From: Selaginella moellendorffii
Taxonomy: Eukaryota; Streptophyta; Lycopodiopsida; Selaginellales; Selaginellaceae
Direction of reading: 5' to 3'
DNA: 64,000 nucleotides
NCBI RefSeq assembly: GCF_000143415.4
Contig: NW_003314329.1
Span: 871,431 to 935,430 of the forward strand
In this document: positions 1-11,194 of the stretch, in pieces
How the letters are laid out: each line of letters opens with the position of its first letter
How positions within the stretch are numbered: position 1 is the stretch's first letter
Position numbers and translations under genes: made by a program
Notes under the pieces: generated by a model
Database searches by the model: none
What the model saw: the letters and a program-made list of their open reading frames with translations, nothing else
Told to the model about the DNA's origin: nothing

Positions 1-691
1 GTAGGGACTCTTGATTGTATATTATGAATATGAGCAATGAATCACACTTCGTTGCAAATCATCTCTCCAAGAAGAGAAAATGATTTACGTGTTTAATCCT
101 TCGTTCCTAAGGACTCTCTTTTCGGTCTCATCTTTGACCAAACCTCAAGCTTGCTTTTGCACTGCCTTCAGTCCAATCCAAGAAATGTTTATGAGAGAGC
201 ATATCAATGACTACTTGAAGAAATAAATTAATCCCTATAGTCTTGATTGATCTACTTATAATCATGCCTAGGAAGGATCCACTAATGCTGTGCTAAATAG
301 CTACGGACCAGCCTGTTTGCCACTCATATCAAACCCAAGGAAATTTGCTTTTACCCATGGTACATGGAACAACTCATAGAACCACCAATAGGCTAACATT
401 AATCCTACCAACTCAAAGTGTAACTTCAAGTTGCTAATATGCCTCACTCATGAGCCCAAGTAAAAACTCATGTAAACAAAACAACTCAATCCCTCTTATG
501 AGCCTAAGAGCAAACTCACATTATTATGGTACAACAAGGTAACCAAATCCATAACCAAGGAACAATTGCGAAGTCTTAGTACCAAAATATGTACCCACTC
601 GGATCATTGTTTTCATCTCTATGTATGCAACAAGACTGATTGCCCAATCTCATTGAATAGTTCTTGTTGAGACGTATCCTCTGATACTAAA
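1..691 (-). mobile_element. 5' internal leader of a copia-type LTR element with primer-binding site
   Basis: Read on the minus strand, this stretch follows the LTR at 692-3531. At about 678-691 it carries TTTAGTATCAGAG, close to the initiator-Met tRNA primer-binding site TGGTATCAGAGC, so the LTR acts as a 5' LTR for an element running off the left edge of the window. The same leader sequence recurs, more decayed, at about 21170-21525 inside the second element. No open reading frame of note is present. Confidence 0.6.
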
Positions 692-792
692 TGTAGCGCA
701 TATGGTTTTTACTCTTTATCCTATGGTGATTTACTATAGAATAACCACGAAGTAGAACCTAAACCCTCCATATGCCACATGTCACATGCCAT

Positions 793-2499
793 TGTGAGAC
801 ACAAATCCCTAAACCCCAAAGTGGAGCCGAAAGGGGTGCCACATGGTAGTGGCCGAAGTGAAAGCCAAACGAGCGTAACACGTTTGGACTAAAAGGCTCC
901 GACTTGAAAGGTCGAGAGCGGGAGTGGAACTCCCAACAGAGTGCTCAAGGAATGAGCATGAAGTGAGCAATAAAAGAGTCTCTAGAAAAGGGACACAAGA
1001 GGACCAACACATGACACGAGATTGAGTCTGACATGGAGTCCGAGATGGACCCAAGATGGAGTTTGAGATGGAGTCCGAGATGGACCTGAGATAGAGTCTA
1101 AGATGGACCCAAAATGGAGTCCAAGATGGAGTCCAAGATGGACTCTAGATGGACCCGAGATGGAGTCCGAGATGGACCTGAGATAGAGTCCGAGATGAAC
1201 CCGAGATGGAACCCGAGATGGAACCCGAGATGGAGTCCGAGAAGGACCCGAGATGGAGTCTGAAGTCGAGACCAAGACCGAGACCAGGACCAAGATCGGG
1301 ACCGAGACCGAGACCGGGACCAAGACCGGGACCGAGACCGAGACCGGGACCAAGACCGGGATCGAGACCGAGACCGGGACCGAGATCGAGACTAAGGCCG
1401 AGGCCGAGACCGAGCACAAGCCCGAGTCCAAGTCCGAGTCCGAGTCCGAGTCCGAGTCTGATTCCGAGTCCGAGTCCGAGTTCGAGTCCGAGTTTGAGTT
1501 CGAGTCTGAGAGGGTGAAAGCCCAAAGTGTTCGTCTCCCAGACCCTGGGGGGTTTAGTGAGCTCCAAAAGTATAGTAGGGGGAAGACTCCAGTGGAGCCA
1601 GTTTGGCTAGGAAAGGCCAGTTTGGCCCAGGAACGCTGTACCTAAGTGTTGGGTGACAGGATAACCACTGGGAAGTCCAAGGCTAGAGTGAATATGGATT
1701 GTTAAACGGGGTAGCTTGGTGAAGTGTTCAAGAGCTAGCTCTAGTCCCTCCGGGAGATTGAATGGTCGATGCTCCTAGTCCAAATGTGGGTGGCACTACC
1801 TACTTGGATACCTGGCATAACTCAACAGAACTTTGCTCTAAGCCAATGGCTAGAGCACCCAAAGGCGGAAAGCGGGGGGAGTACCCACGAGGCTTACGTA
1901 AGGCCACAGTGTTCTGAAATGTTGTCCCAAAGTCCCAGACTGTAAAATGAAAGAGGAGCAGTCCTCTAGTGTGGTGACCAAAGATACGGTCATGTGGTGA
2001 GAAAGTTCTAGAGGACAATGGTACTTAGTGGTCAGGCTTGTGGGCCTTGTCCTAGTGGTAGTGTAGGCAAACTTGGCCATGGACAGAAAAGGGATTTAGT
2101 GGGGACTGTAAAAGGGACATTAAGGAAGGTGGTTCCCCCTGCATCTTAAGGATGCTAAGGAGTGGATTTTGGATGGTCACTCCTGGATAGATGGCCCAGT
2201 CGTTGAGAGATGGGACTGCAATGCAGGTGGTGTTGGACCACTGGTGTGACCAAGGTGAATGGGCATAGCCTTAGCGTAATAGGTTGGTATGTCGGTGGTA
2301 CCTTGGGGTGTCGGTCTTGGGACTAGACACGTGGAGCACTTGGACCAAGTGCAAAGGATGAGTGGTATGGATGCCATTCTTGGGGCTAGCAAGTCCCAAG
2401 TCCTGAATTGGACTTAAGGAAGTTGTGAATGAGACTCCTCCAAGTGGTCAGAAGTTTGGTTAAGTGACTAAAGTAAGATGGAAAAATTAGTTGCTTACA
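793..2499 (+). mobile_element. solo LTR (family B/C) inserted in LTR A
   Basis: The segment starts TGTGAGACAC and ends TTGCTTACA. It is flanked by GCCAT (788-792) and GCTAT (2500-2504), a 5 bp target duplication with one C/T change. It is absent from the LTR A copies at 11195 and 37797, which read straight across the site. Its architecture matches the minus-strand LTR at 54232-55353: a GAGATGGAGTCC-type tandem array, then GGGTGAAAGCCCAAAG, a G-run, and a CCAAAAGTATAGTAGGG box. No internal coding region remains, so it is a solo LTR. Confidence 0.7.
1006..1512. repeat. tandem array of GAGATGGAGTCC-like and GAGTCC units
   Basis: About 500 bp of imperfect 12 bp units (GAGATGGACCCG and GAGATGGAGTCC variants) shade into GACCGAGACCGG and finally pure GAGTCC repeats near 1420-1510. 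The array lies inside the solo LTR. Sister arrays occur at 21775-22110 (more AT-rich), 55030-55280 and 57950-58205 (reverse complement). Long open frames of Ser/Asp/Val or Glu/Thr repeats across it are artefacts of the periodicity, not genes. Confidence 0.85.
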
Positions 2500-3531
2500 G
2501 CTATGTGTCCAAAGGATAGTGGTGTGGAACATGAGTTTCAAGTCCTTAGGCCACTGAACGAAGAAACGGTGCCAAACTCCTAAGCATGGAGCCAAGGAGC
2601 AATGGCATTAGAACACTGAACAACTCCCAAGCGTACAGCCTAAGAAGCGAAGGGACAGGAGCACAGAGCAATTTGGAATATTCCTAGAGTAACCAGCATC
2701 CCAATGCTAAGACCAACATGCAAAATGGAGCCAAATAGAGTTTGGCACTATTTCGGCATACCAATGGCCTAACGTGAAGATATGGGTATTCCACCAGCTA
2801 GCATGGAATGGAACTTGGGCTTAGACCTAAGCCGAACGCAAAACAAGAACCAGGCACATAAACGAGAGTTAGACTATGCCTCAGGTTAGTTGGCCATGCC
2901 CGACTTACCCACTATCCCTACTATACATTTGGAACCCCCTATAGCCCCCCCCCCTCGAGAGGAACACACGCTTTGGGCTTTCACCCTAAACCTCCCTTAG
3001 TATCAGAAGTTAATCTTTGGGACAAGCTTGAAACTTACTAAATATGGAATGTCTTTAGATTGTGAATTTGGACACGGGACAAACACCATTGTGTTCAGGA
3101 AAATCTCTACATTCTATAGATATGCCAATTAAGCATCTAAACACTTTCCATAAATAGTATTTAAAACTGAAATACGACTAACACAAAGGGCATAATAGCA
3201 AGGGTGTTTAACAAACACGGTAAACTATCATCTAATGATATTGAGGGACTAATCTTAATATCACGGGGGTTCTTGATACTAACAAGTGCAAGTTAATAAC
3301 ACAAGTTTCTTAAACTAGGCTGAATATGCTCAACAAGAAACACATAGGTTTCCTATCTTATGTTTATCTAATCTAAGTGCATGGTCATTGACCAATTTCT
3401 CAACTAGCTCAAGTGAAAATTGATAATGGGTTTAGCAATACCGACCTTTTGCTATCGTGGCAGTAAAGAAAGAATATCCGAAAGGACTAGCCGACAGATA
3501 ACTTTCAATACCCGAAGTCACATTTGCAACA

Positions 3532-4640
3532 CTTAAGGTGGAAATCCAAGACAATGAGCAATTTATGCCATAGATTATATATGCCTTTCCCAACAAAGGC
3601 AAGAATCAAAGAGTAGGTAGACCCCTTGTCTTTGAGTCGATATAGATTTCCTTCCCTAGGAGCTATAGCAACCACATCATGAGTTTATGCATTTTAAATG
3701 ACACAAACTTGATGATCAAAACATAAATTGTTCCCCATATCAGCATCAAATCTTTGTGAAGGGTAAGAACATACATTACCCCAGTCAGAGTTAAGTTCCC
3801 ATGAGATGTCTAAACGTTCATGTCACCAATGCCATGAATACCATGCTCATTGTTGTCTCCTACCTGCACAACATGCTGGCCAAGACAATTTCTATACTTG
3901 ACAAAATGATATTTATGCCAAGATAGGTTCAGGATCAATCACAAAAGAGTTAGTTACCATGGCATTGTTGCAAAGCTTGGTTTTGACCTCAGCAACATTT
4001 TCTTCTTCTTGGACTCTTTGTTGGACTTCACATCACTCTTCTATCCTTGTTATTGTTCTTCTTCTTCACAAATTGCTTAGAAGAGCTATCTCCTCATTGA
4101 CGACACACATGACATGACTAAGTTGAAGCTTGTCAACCTACATCAAGTTACTTTGAAGAGAATGGAAAGAATTAAGAAGAGCATAAAGAACGAAATAGTT
4201 TTGAAGAGGAGGAAGCTTATTCTCCTTATCTGAATCCTCAATTTGCCATCCATGAACTGGTCAAAGCTTTTTGACTCTGTCATCTGGACATGCATTTGCT
4301 GCTTGTGCTTTTCACAGCTACAGCTTGCTGCTAGTGTAATTCTCACTGAGGGCGAGATCATCCAGCACACTCTTTGTGACTATGAGCCCGATTGTTGCCA
4401 TGCCCTTGTCCTCGTGCCGACTCTAGGTATCCACCTTCTGATGGCCTGCATCACCGTTGACAACACCCCAAACTCCCTCACCTTTGAGGATGAGCTCCAT
4501 CTGGTGACTCCAGCTTGAGAAGTTTCCAGATCCATCAAAAATGGAAATGGAATGGCCATTTGAGAAAGTGATGGTGGCAGCATTTCCATCCTTTTGATCC
4601 TGCTCGGATACTATGACAAAGAGCCAGAATGAGAACAAAA
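3532..4640 (-). pseudogene. decayed copia gag to GAG-pre-integrase remnant
   Basis: On the minus strand, about 4590-4420 encodes a copia Gag start with the pattern IFDGSGNFSSWSHQMELILK followed by a GVWGVVNGD block, typical of Ty1/copia capsid domains. Further on, about 3690-3560 encodes EGNLYRLKDKGSTYS and LAFVGKG, which resembles the GAG-pre-integrase region before the integrase. Many stops and frame changes lie between. Integrase, reverse transcriptase and RNase H are missing, and the remnant abuts LTR A directly. This is a dead, internally deleted element. Confidence 0.6.
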
Positions 4641-4794
4641 AATGAATAGGATCTTTTCAGAAGGAAACTGGAAACAATTGCTTCATGAAAGAAGAAAGAA
4701 ACACTAGCTATATACTAGCTACATCTAGGAATTTCTTCTGAAATTTGCCAGTTGAATGTGGCCCTTGATCTCCATGATTCAAGGTGCCTATCAC

Positions 4795-6495
4795 AACTTG
4801 GATTTCGGCAACAACATGCGCCATAAGGTAGTGATGATCGACTTCTCGGAGCTCCAAGTGAGATTTCCTGCCTCGGATCGAATGAGCGATCAATTCTTGC
4901 TGTAGAATGAAACTGTGGATTTTTCTGAGGAGCTCAAGGACTGGGAATTATTGCCGTTTCAAACGTAAGCTTTGAATGGAATTTTACTTCCACGAGCATT
5001 CTTTTTGTGTTTTTGTCAGGTTCCGGGATTCACTGAAATGCGGAGTAATCGTAATCTGTTAAATCTTGCGCAGAGGTATCGAGTATAGTCTCTTCTTACT
5101 CAATGTTTTCGATTTTTCTGTGCAGCCTTTCTTCTCTTCCCGAAAATGCTCTCAAGGAGCTAGAAGATCCAGCAAGCAGGTAACTCAAAATTTTCTAGCT
5201 AGAACTTCCGTATAAGCGGCTCGCAGATTTTCTTTTGGTTGGAGCCACGGAAAAGAGTTCCTAGAATCCGGCCAACTTGGTACGTATTCGTTCGTAACGG
5301 TTTTGTTTTCCTTCTTTCGAGTTCATATGTTCCTTCTGGTTTAGATGAGCTTAAAGCTTCGTTTTATGCGAATCCAATCGTGGACAGACCGACCGATGAC
5401 CCAGCTCTCATAGAAAGGTTTGTTTACTTCCTTCTCACAAATTTTAACCGGTCTCAATGGACGCAGGTATCCATCTTATTGTCGAGCGAACTTATGGCCC
5501 AGAAAGGAGTTACCTGACCTTGAATCAAGTACATCTCTGTTTTCTCTTTACGTGGATGATGTTTTCTTCTATCACTTTGCAGGTTTTAAGAAACTCGGAA
5601 GCCTGATTGTAAAGGTTGGCCTGCACCTCGCAGCTCACTGCGACAAACATGGTTGAGATCCTTTTCCTGTTCGTCTCCTCTAATTTCCTGTCCCTTCAGT
5701 GTCTCGCAAGGGCGGTGATCCAAGGCTCACGGACATGCTCAAGAACTCTTTGTGCCACAAAGGCCGTCTGCTCCATAATTACCCAAGGTTTCGTTGCTCC
5801 TCCTGCTGTAAATTTCTAAAAGCTTCTTGCAGCAAATGCTCAGGTACAAAGTCATCGTCGTGGTGTGGCTGGCACGTCGATCACGGATCTCTTACAGGCA
5901 CGTTTTCAAGTTACGCGGTGCGTTTTTGTCTAACTTAACTTTTTTTTTTGGTGCGTTAAAGGATTGACCTGTGCAATGTACACAAGAGAAGGAAGGAAAT
6001 AGACTGTCCTGATTCTGAAGCAGGGCTTTATGTTAGAACTCGGTCTGGTGCAATTGTCAAGGTAAACGAAGTGTTCGTCCATACGGATCAAAGTGTTGAA
6101 AGTGTCTTCGTGTAGGCAACTTTCAGAAAGGATGACATTGCTTACCAGGTAGGAGAAGCGACGGAGCTAATATTGAATGGTGCATTTCATGCGACACCAC
6201 ATTGTGTTCATGTACGTGTCTTTTACTTCCTCTTTCGTAGCAATGTCTATACAGACGGCTCAAGACGATCCACTTGTGGAAAGGAACACGTTTGCAGTGT
6301 TTATGCAACCTCACTGGTAACTCTCTCACTTTCGTAAATCGGCATGTAACTTGGTTCACGCAGGGACGAAGAACTTGTTTCGCGAGATAGGAAAACAGTT
6401 TCGTTTGGAGATTTCTCCCGAGTCCCTGCTTTCCACCTATTACGGAACAGCAACATCTTCAAGAGTCACCTTGTAAAACTCGACGTTCCTTCAAA
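4795..6495 (+). pseudogene. broken paralogue of the 2OG-Fe(II) oxygenase gene
   Basis: This block matches the intact gene at 24511-26283 almost base for base, introns included, beginning at the first-exon tail (MRHKVVMIDFSEL). It is disabled by a 19 bp deletion near 4932-4938, where two GAGCTC direct repeats have collapsed to one. A single G is lost near 5990, so the reading becomes AGG AAA TAG. An extra C sits near 6416 in the last exon. The 5' end of exon 1 is missing. The iron-ligand exon (WCGWHVDHGSLTG, about 5860-5897) is still readable. Similarity including introns means DNA-level duplication, not retroposition. Confidence 0.85.
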
Positions 6496-6638
6496 AACTA
6501 CTGTGCTTGCGCGATCTATCCACAAATGTAAAGGGTTGCTAATCTTGGAGCAGCGCCTTCATCCGGTTGGGCAAGGTACGGCACTCTTGGTTACGTTTTA
6601 AGCTCAAGGGGAAAGAAACAGATCACCGACACGAAAAG

Positions 6639-6925
6639 ATGGAGGCTGGACAAGTCAGCTGTGTGGCAACTCGAAGAGCTCTGGTTCTCACAGGCCATCT
6701 CAAAGAGATCGCCAAAGGGTCTTCGTTGGTGGTGCGCCAGCCGTGCCTGGAGTATTCTCCTCCGGAGCTCAATTCAGGTACTTTTTTTTCCCTTGGGTTC
6801 TTGGATTTCCTTTCATGTTTTTGATCTTCCAGGAGAGCCCGCATTTGATATAGAGTTGATGTGGGGATTGCTGGACGGGCACGATGCTCAAACCCATGCT
6901 TTTATCTTCAGTCTCATGTCTGACC
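6639..6925 (+). pseudogene. 5' fragment of an acyl-CoA oxidase gene copy
   Basis: The fragment copies the first exon and start of the second exon of the acyl-CoA oxidase gene at 26478. It has an ATG at 6639, the PTS2-like RALVLTGHL, the intron with a TTTTTT-rich tract, then [10 protein letters not shown] and LLDGHDAQT. Similarity stops abruptly after LMSD near 6923, where unrelated sequence begins. It therefore lacks the whole catalytic body and cannot make an enzyme. It sits the same distance downstream of its oxygenase neighbour as the intact pair does, which shows that both genes were duplicated together. Confidence 0.85.
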
Positions 6926-7879
6926 GTGAGCTTTATGGAATGCTCACACAACGTTTTTTCATGGCACTTCAATGCATAATCATCATGTATTGCATTGCAC
7001 TGCAAAATTTATTTGTTAATTTAGGATGCATAGTGCACCTAAGAATTGAATGCTTTTGGCGTGAAGTATGGACCAAAGAAGCTTGGTATTCCAAAGGAAG
7101 GCTCATGAAAATGGAGCAAGAGATCCATGGCACATATACAGCATCTGCAACATGCTTTGTAGCTTTGTCTTTCAAGATTGGATATAGGACCTCCTAGCTT
7201 GGAGCCTCCACATGGTGAGAATAGTGACAAAGAAGCATGGAGGTTGGCTAACACATGTTCTTGCATAAGTTTTCCCATTCTACTTTAATTTCTTTCTTTT
7301 GAGCATTTTACGAGGATGTTGTATATTTGAGATCACTGTCAGTTGGGACATGTGGCAATATGTTGGAGAGTCATAAACTCTAATAGTGTATGTTATTAGG
7401 TAAAAAAAACTGAATGTCACAATCAATGATGAAACATTTACAAATTCTTGAAATTCAATAATAATTAAGTTTAATATGAATCATGAATGTGAAACTATAA
7501 AATGTTTCACTAGTCTTTGCCACATTTACCATGCCATCTAAAACCACTTCCATGCTAATCTTTGCCACATCTACCATGCCATCTAAAACTACTTCCTGCA
7601 CTTGAAGACCCATGATGAGGTTCACTAGATCAAGCAGGTTGCCACCACAATTTGCATAAATCCTCTCCACTCCTCATTAGTGATATCAAATTACTACAAT
7701 TTATAAAGTTTTAATTAACATTGCCACATTTAATACCACATAAACTGCCTTTGTAGACAATGAAATGTGCATCGGATTGGACATTGGAAGCGAGGGCTAG
7801 GTAGGCGCTAGGAGCGAGGCAGCATCCAAGTATTGAAATCCAGTACCTTGTTTCTAGAGCAATCCGATCCGATCCTATG
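6926..7879. other. no gene recognised
   Basis: After the breakpoint of the oxidase fragment the sequence is unrelated. Short open frames on both strands show no domain I recognise. A short direct repeat (CTTTGCCACATTTACCATGCCATC type, about 7517 and 7561) is the only structure seen. Confidence 0.4.
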
Positions 7880-8960
7880 TTGTTGTCCTGGCCATGGCGC
7901 TGGTACAACGCGGATCCATTTGTATGGCCGATTCCGCTCCTGCAGCATGCTCTGTGGGTATTGGAGCCCTGATCAAAATGCTTATTGTTGGCATTGTAAG
8001 AGGAAGACACTGTGGAGGAAGGGCTTGCCAGATCATTTGGATCCTTCGTCTTTCCACAATCTGGAAAAAGAATAGGTAGGCTGTTTTTTTTCTGACTTGA
8101 GTTTTTACTGCATGTTCTACTGCTCAGGAAGCATGCCGAGCAGGCCTCTACAAAAGTCTTCGAAGGGCAATGCGCCACCGCTGTGCTGTTCTAAGGTTTG
8201 ACCCATGCAGGTTCTCTGTGTTTGTCGATTTAGAGTTTAATCCAGGATCGAAAGTACAGAACGGTGCTCAAGGTCACCCCTTGCCTGTTTGGACCAATTT
8301 AGGATCTCAAGCCAAGAGGATGAAACGTTCAACAGCCGACTAGATGGAATGAAGCAAACGTTAGTGATGATGATCATGCACTTGCTGAGGACGTTTTGTT
8401 CAGATTCCTCAAAGGCCTTCCAGGCCCGTTTTTGTGTTGACTGAAGTACTGGATGTCTACGTTGACGACGAATTCACCAGGTACAGTATTATTCAAAGTT
8501 TTTCATCTCAAACTGTATCGCAGTGTGGCATCTCGAAGCTGGAATCGCAGAATATCTACTGCCGCTCTGAAAGTTTGGCTCTCCCAAGGTCAAGACATCA
8601 AAATGTAAGCGTCTATTGAAAATTCTGATTGATCTAGAGACTCACCGCTCCCTTTCCTTTTCAGTGACACTGAAGCAAGCTCTGCAAAACTATCAAGACA
8701 TTCAAGAGCTTTGTCATTTCTACCAGGAGGTAAGCTGGATCCTCTTTTTATGACGTAATCTTTCTTTTATAGAGCAGAAGCAAGTACCCCATATGTGGAG
8801 TTTAATTAATATTTCTCATTCATTGTGAAATATTATCCAGGATTTCTCTAGTGTATATACAACTAGATGATGATATATAAGTGAAAATAATCCTCTTTTT
8901 CCTATGCACTATGTTCTTTTTCCATAAATGTTAGAGCTCCAACTGCCACTACAAGGAGCT
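7880..8960 (+). pseudogene. exon-like fragments of an unrecognised gene
   Basis: Several stretches look like spliced exons. One ends LEKNR at 8075, followed by GTAGG and a TACTGCTCAG acceptor at about 8128. The next reads KHAEQASTKVFEGQCATAV. Others hold VLDVYVDDEFTR (about 8440-8480) and TLKQALQNYQDIQELCHFYQE (about 8669-8730) followed by GTAAGC. Reading frames break between them (for example a TAA near 8191), so I treat the locus as broken or partial. CGYWSPDQNAYCWHCKRK (about 7960-8010) has paired cysteines that could bind metal. I do not recognise the family. Confidence 0.35.
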
Positions 8961-9310
8961 GATATCCTTCTTCTACACAACATCCAGAGGAGTGAAGAAA
9001 TCTACGTCGGGCAGGTGTGCAAACACGAATCATGGGGACATATATCTAGTTCAAGAAACAGAGAACTGCTTGCTTTGAGGAAAACTTCACATGCATGGAG
9101 CTACAGCATATCCACATCTCCCACGTCATGAAGGTGATAATCATGAAGGACCTTGAGTGAGACACTGAATAGGCTGGGCCAGTGAGTGCAACACCAACAA
9201 AGACACCGACAACACAGCACTAATAATTCAAACTGCATTTATACATCCATCAGTTTCATGCTTCAAGATGGGCACCATAGATAGATTTCAACTAATGCCG
9301 ACCTTTTATT

Positions 9311-10186
9311 TTAAAATTTTTTCACAGTGTTTGTGGCCCAAGCAGCATAAAGTTTACCTGGGCTGGACTTAAACACATGATAGAGCACCACATTTCTATC
9401 TCTTTGCATAGTCACAAATGCATAGCATGGTCCATCACAGAACCTATCTAGTGACCATATAACAGCCTGACTTGGGGTTTCTTTGACAACCATGTTCCCA
9501 TTAAGTTCGACTGTGAGATAGCAATCGACTCCTCTCCCACACACCCCATTCGTCCAAACTTGCCTTCGGCCGCCCTCATTCAAAGACAAGCTACAATCAT
9601 CCTGGAGCATGAATGTGTAGATCAAATTCGGGGACTGAAGCTCAAAATTTCGACGAAGACCGTTGTAGAAGATGTTGTCCAGCGTTGTCAATTTCGCTTG
9701 GCAATCACCTCGATTGCTTCCAAGTAGAATCTTCGTTTGGCTGTGAAGTGTTTCCATCTGTTGATTTGGTGCTATGCGATATTGGACTCCAAACATCTCG
9801 GAGACTGCAAGCATGCTGCTGGCTAGAAAAACTTGCATTTGACCTCTTGTATACATTACTAAGGATCGGATGATCGCTTTGATAACAAGGCCTCTCACGC
9901 TGATGGTGTTACCTGGATTGACATGGCAGAAATCCAGATTGGGGCCTGTATGATAAGCCAAGATGACGATGTCGATCACAACGTTATTTGTCACAGTGAT
10001 TTGATCAACATAAGCGCGTCCACTTTCATAGTAAGTATCATCGCCGAACATAATCAGATTATCAATCACTGCATCTAGAATCATATTGACATCGGCTGGT
10101 GTTATAGCATTGTGCTGGTCGGAGAATTCCCAGCGCATGGCTTGAACAACACTAAAATAGAAAAAAAGTGCTGAAATGAACTTCAT
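9311..10186 (-). CDS. secreted GNA-type (mannose-binding) lectin with novel N-terminal domain, copy 1
   Basis: Intronless, 291 aa when started at the ATG whose complement lies at 10184-10186. The first 18 or so residues are a hydrophobic signal peptide ending VVQA, so the protein is probably secreted. Residues about 20-160 (start RWEFSDQHNAIT, core DFCHVNPGNTISVRGLVIKA) form a domain I cannot assign. Residues about 165-288 are a bulb-type B-lectin domain: LQDDCSLSLN, VELNGNMVV, and QRDRNVVLY, which fits the GNA sugar-site pattern QxDxNxVxY. Only the third sub-site is canonical, so sugar binding may be weak or changed. A close paralogue lies at 23290-24183 in the same orientation. No frame break is visible. 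Family known, ligand inferred. Confidence 0.8.
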   Translation of the reverse strand: MKFISALFFYFSVVQAMRWEFSDQHNAITPADVNMILDAVIDNLIMFGDDTYYESGRAYVDQITVTNNVVIDIVILAYHTGPNLDFCHVNPGNTISVRGLVIKAIIRSLVMYTRGQMQVFLASSMLAVSEMFGVQYRIAPNQQMETLHSQTKILLGSNRGDCQAKLTTLDNIFYNGLRRNFELQSPNLIYTFMLQDDCSLSLNEGGRRQVWTNGVCGRGVDCYLTVELNGNMVVKETPSQAVIWSLDRFCDGPCYAFVTMQRDRNVVLYHVFKSSPGKLYAAWATNTVKKF

Positions 10187-11194
10187 CTTCACAAAGGAGA
10201 ATGATTAATCAAAAGTCGAAAAAGATAAATTACTTAATGTAAGGAAAAAAACAAAATAATAAAGTTAAAATGCAATAGTCACTGCTTTGACTTTTAAGAG
10301 ACAATGCCAATAAAACAAAAGAAATAAGTGCTAACAAACTTCAACCGCTAGCTTATAGCTGCTTTTGTTTGAAGCCTTTCCATTGCTTGTGGTCATATGT
10401 TTTAAAAACAGCAACTTTGCTCGTTCCTTTATATATACTGTGAGATGAGCAATGATGTACTTCACGCTTGCACCATCCACCAAGTGTAGTTGTAGTTATC
10501 TAGTGGATCTTGAGCCACAATGTCCAGTTTTTTGCAATCAACCCCCTGTTTCTTTGGAATTTTATACCTTTTTTTTATATATATGATTAAATATAGTTAT
10601 GAAAGAAAACAAATTTAAAATAAAGTACCTTAAATAACCTTATGCCAGCTGCCCTAAGAAACCATTTGGTGGTCACTGCCATTCCTTCCTTTCATCCATT
10701 GGTTTGTGAATAAAAACAATAATAAGAAATATTAGAGATGCATTATCAATGTTAAATTTAAAAGAAAGATGTTTTCATCACTTGGGATATAATAAATATT
10801 AGTTTATAAATAATTCTAATTCTTGTTTAGTACTATTTATGAATCCAATTGATCAATAATTATAATTATTTATTAGATGAGAATAAACAATAGTATTTTA
10901 GGGTTTAAGTTTAAAATTATAAACAAATATTCAAGAAATTTTAAATATTTTATAGGTATATTCACTACCACTCTAGCAAGCCAAAAATGAAGTGTAATTA
11001 ATATTTATTCATGTAGAGAGCTTGGACAATAATGCACTTCCATGTGAGTTGTTCCAATGGTCAAAGATTAGACTCTAACAACACTATTGGATTAGAGACA
11101 TTCCCTATGCACAACTCCATTTGAAAGAACTAGTGTTTTGCACTCTAGCTTGTGAATTGAGCAAAATGGCAATTTGATTGTGATGTAAAGTGAG
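10187..11194. other. AT-rich intergenic DNA upstream of the lectin
   Basis: The first 250 bp hold the promoter side of the lectin, including TATATATACTG at about 10431-10441 on the plus strand (a TATA-like motif at about -245 from the ATG). The remainder is very AT-rich without an open frame. AGTGAG at 11189-11194 is the left target duplication of the element that follows. Confidence 0.4.

Larger units (their letters stand above)
692..3531 (-). mobile_element. LTR of copia-type family A, enlarged by a nested solo LTR
   Basis: On the minus strand the repeat begins TGTTGCAAATGTG and ends GCGCTACA, the TG...CA ends expected of an LTR. Related copies lie at 11195-12693 plus 16881-17127, at 22113-22574 (tail only) and at 37797-38886. 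Without the insertion at 793-2499 the LTR is about 1.13 kb, matching the 1090 bp copy at 37797. On its left is a primer-binding site. On its right is a decayed copia coding region instead of a clear polypurine tract, so this LTR may be the shared middle LTR of two joined elements. Confidence 0.65.

Noticed and set aside
982-1645. Overlapping long open frames of low-complexity protein on both strands
   Set aside because: They arise from the 6/12 bp tandem array, are open in many frames at once, and lie inside a solo LTR.
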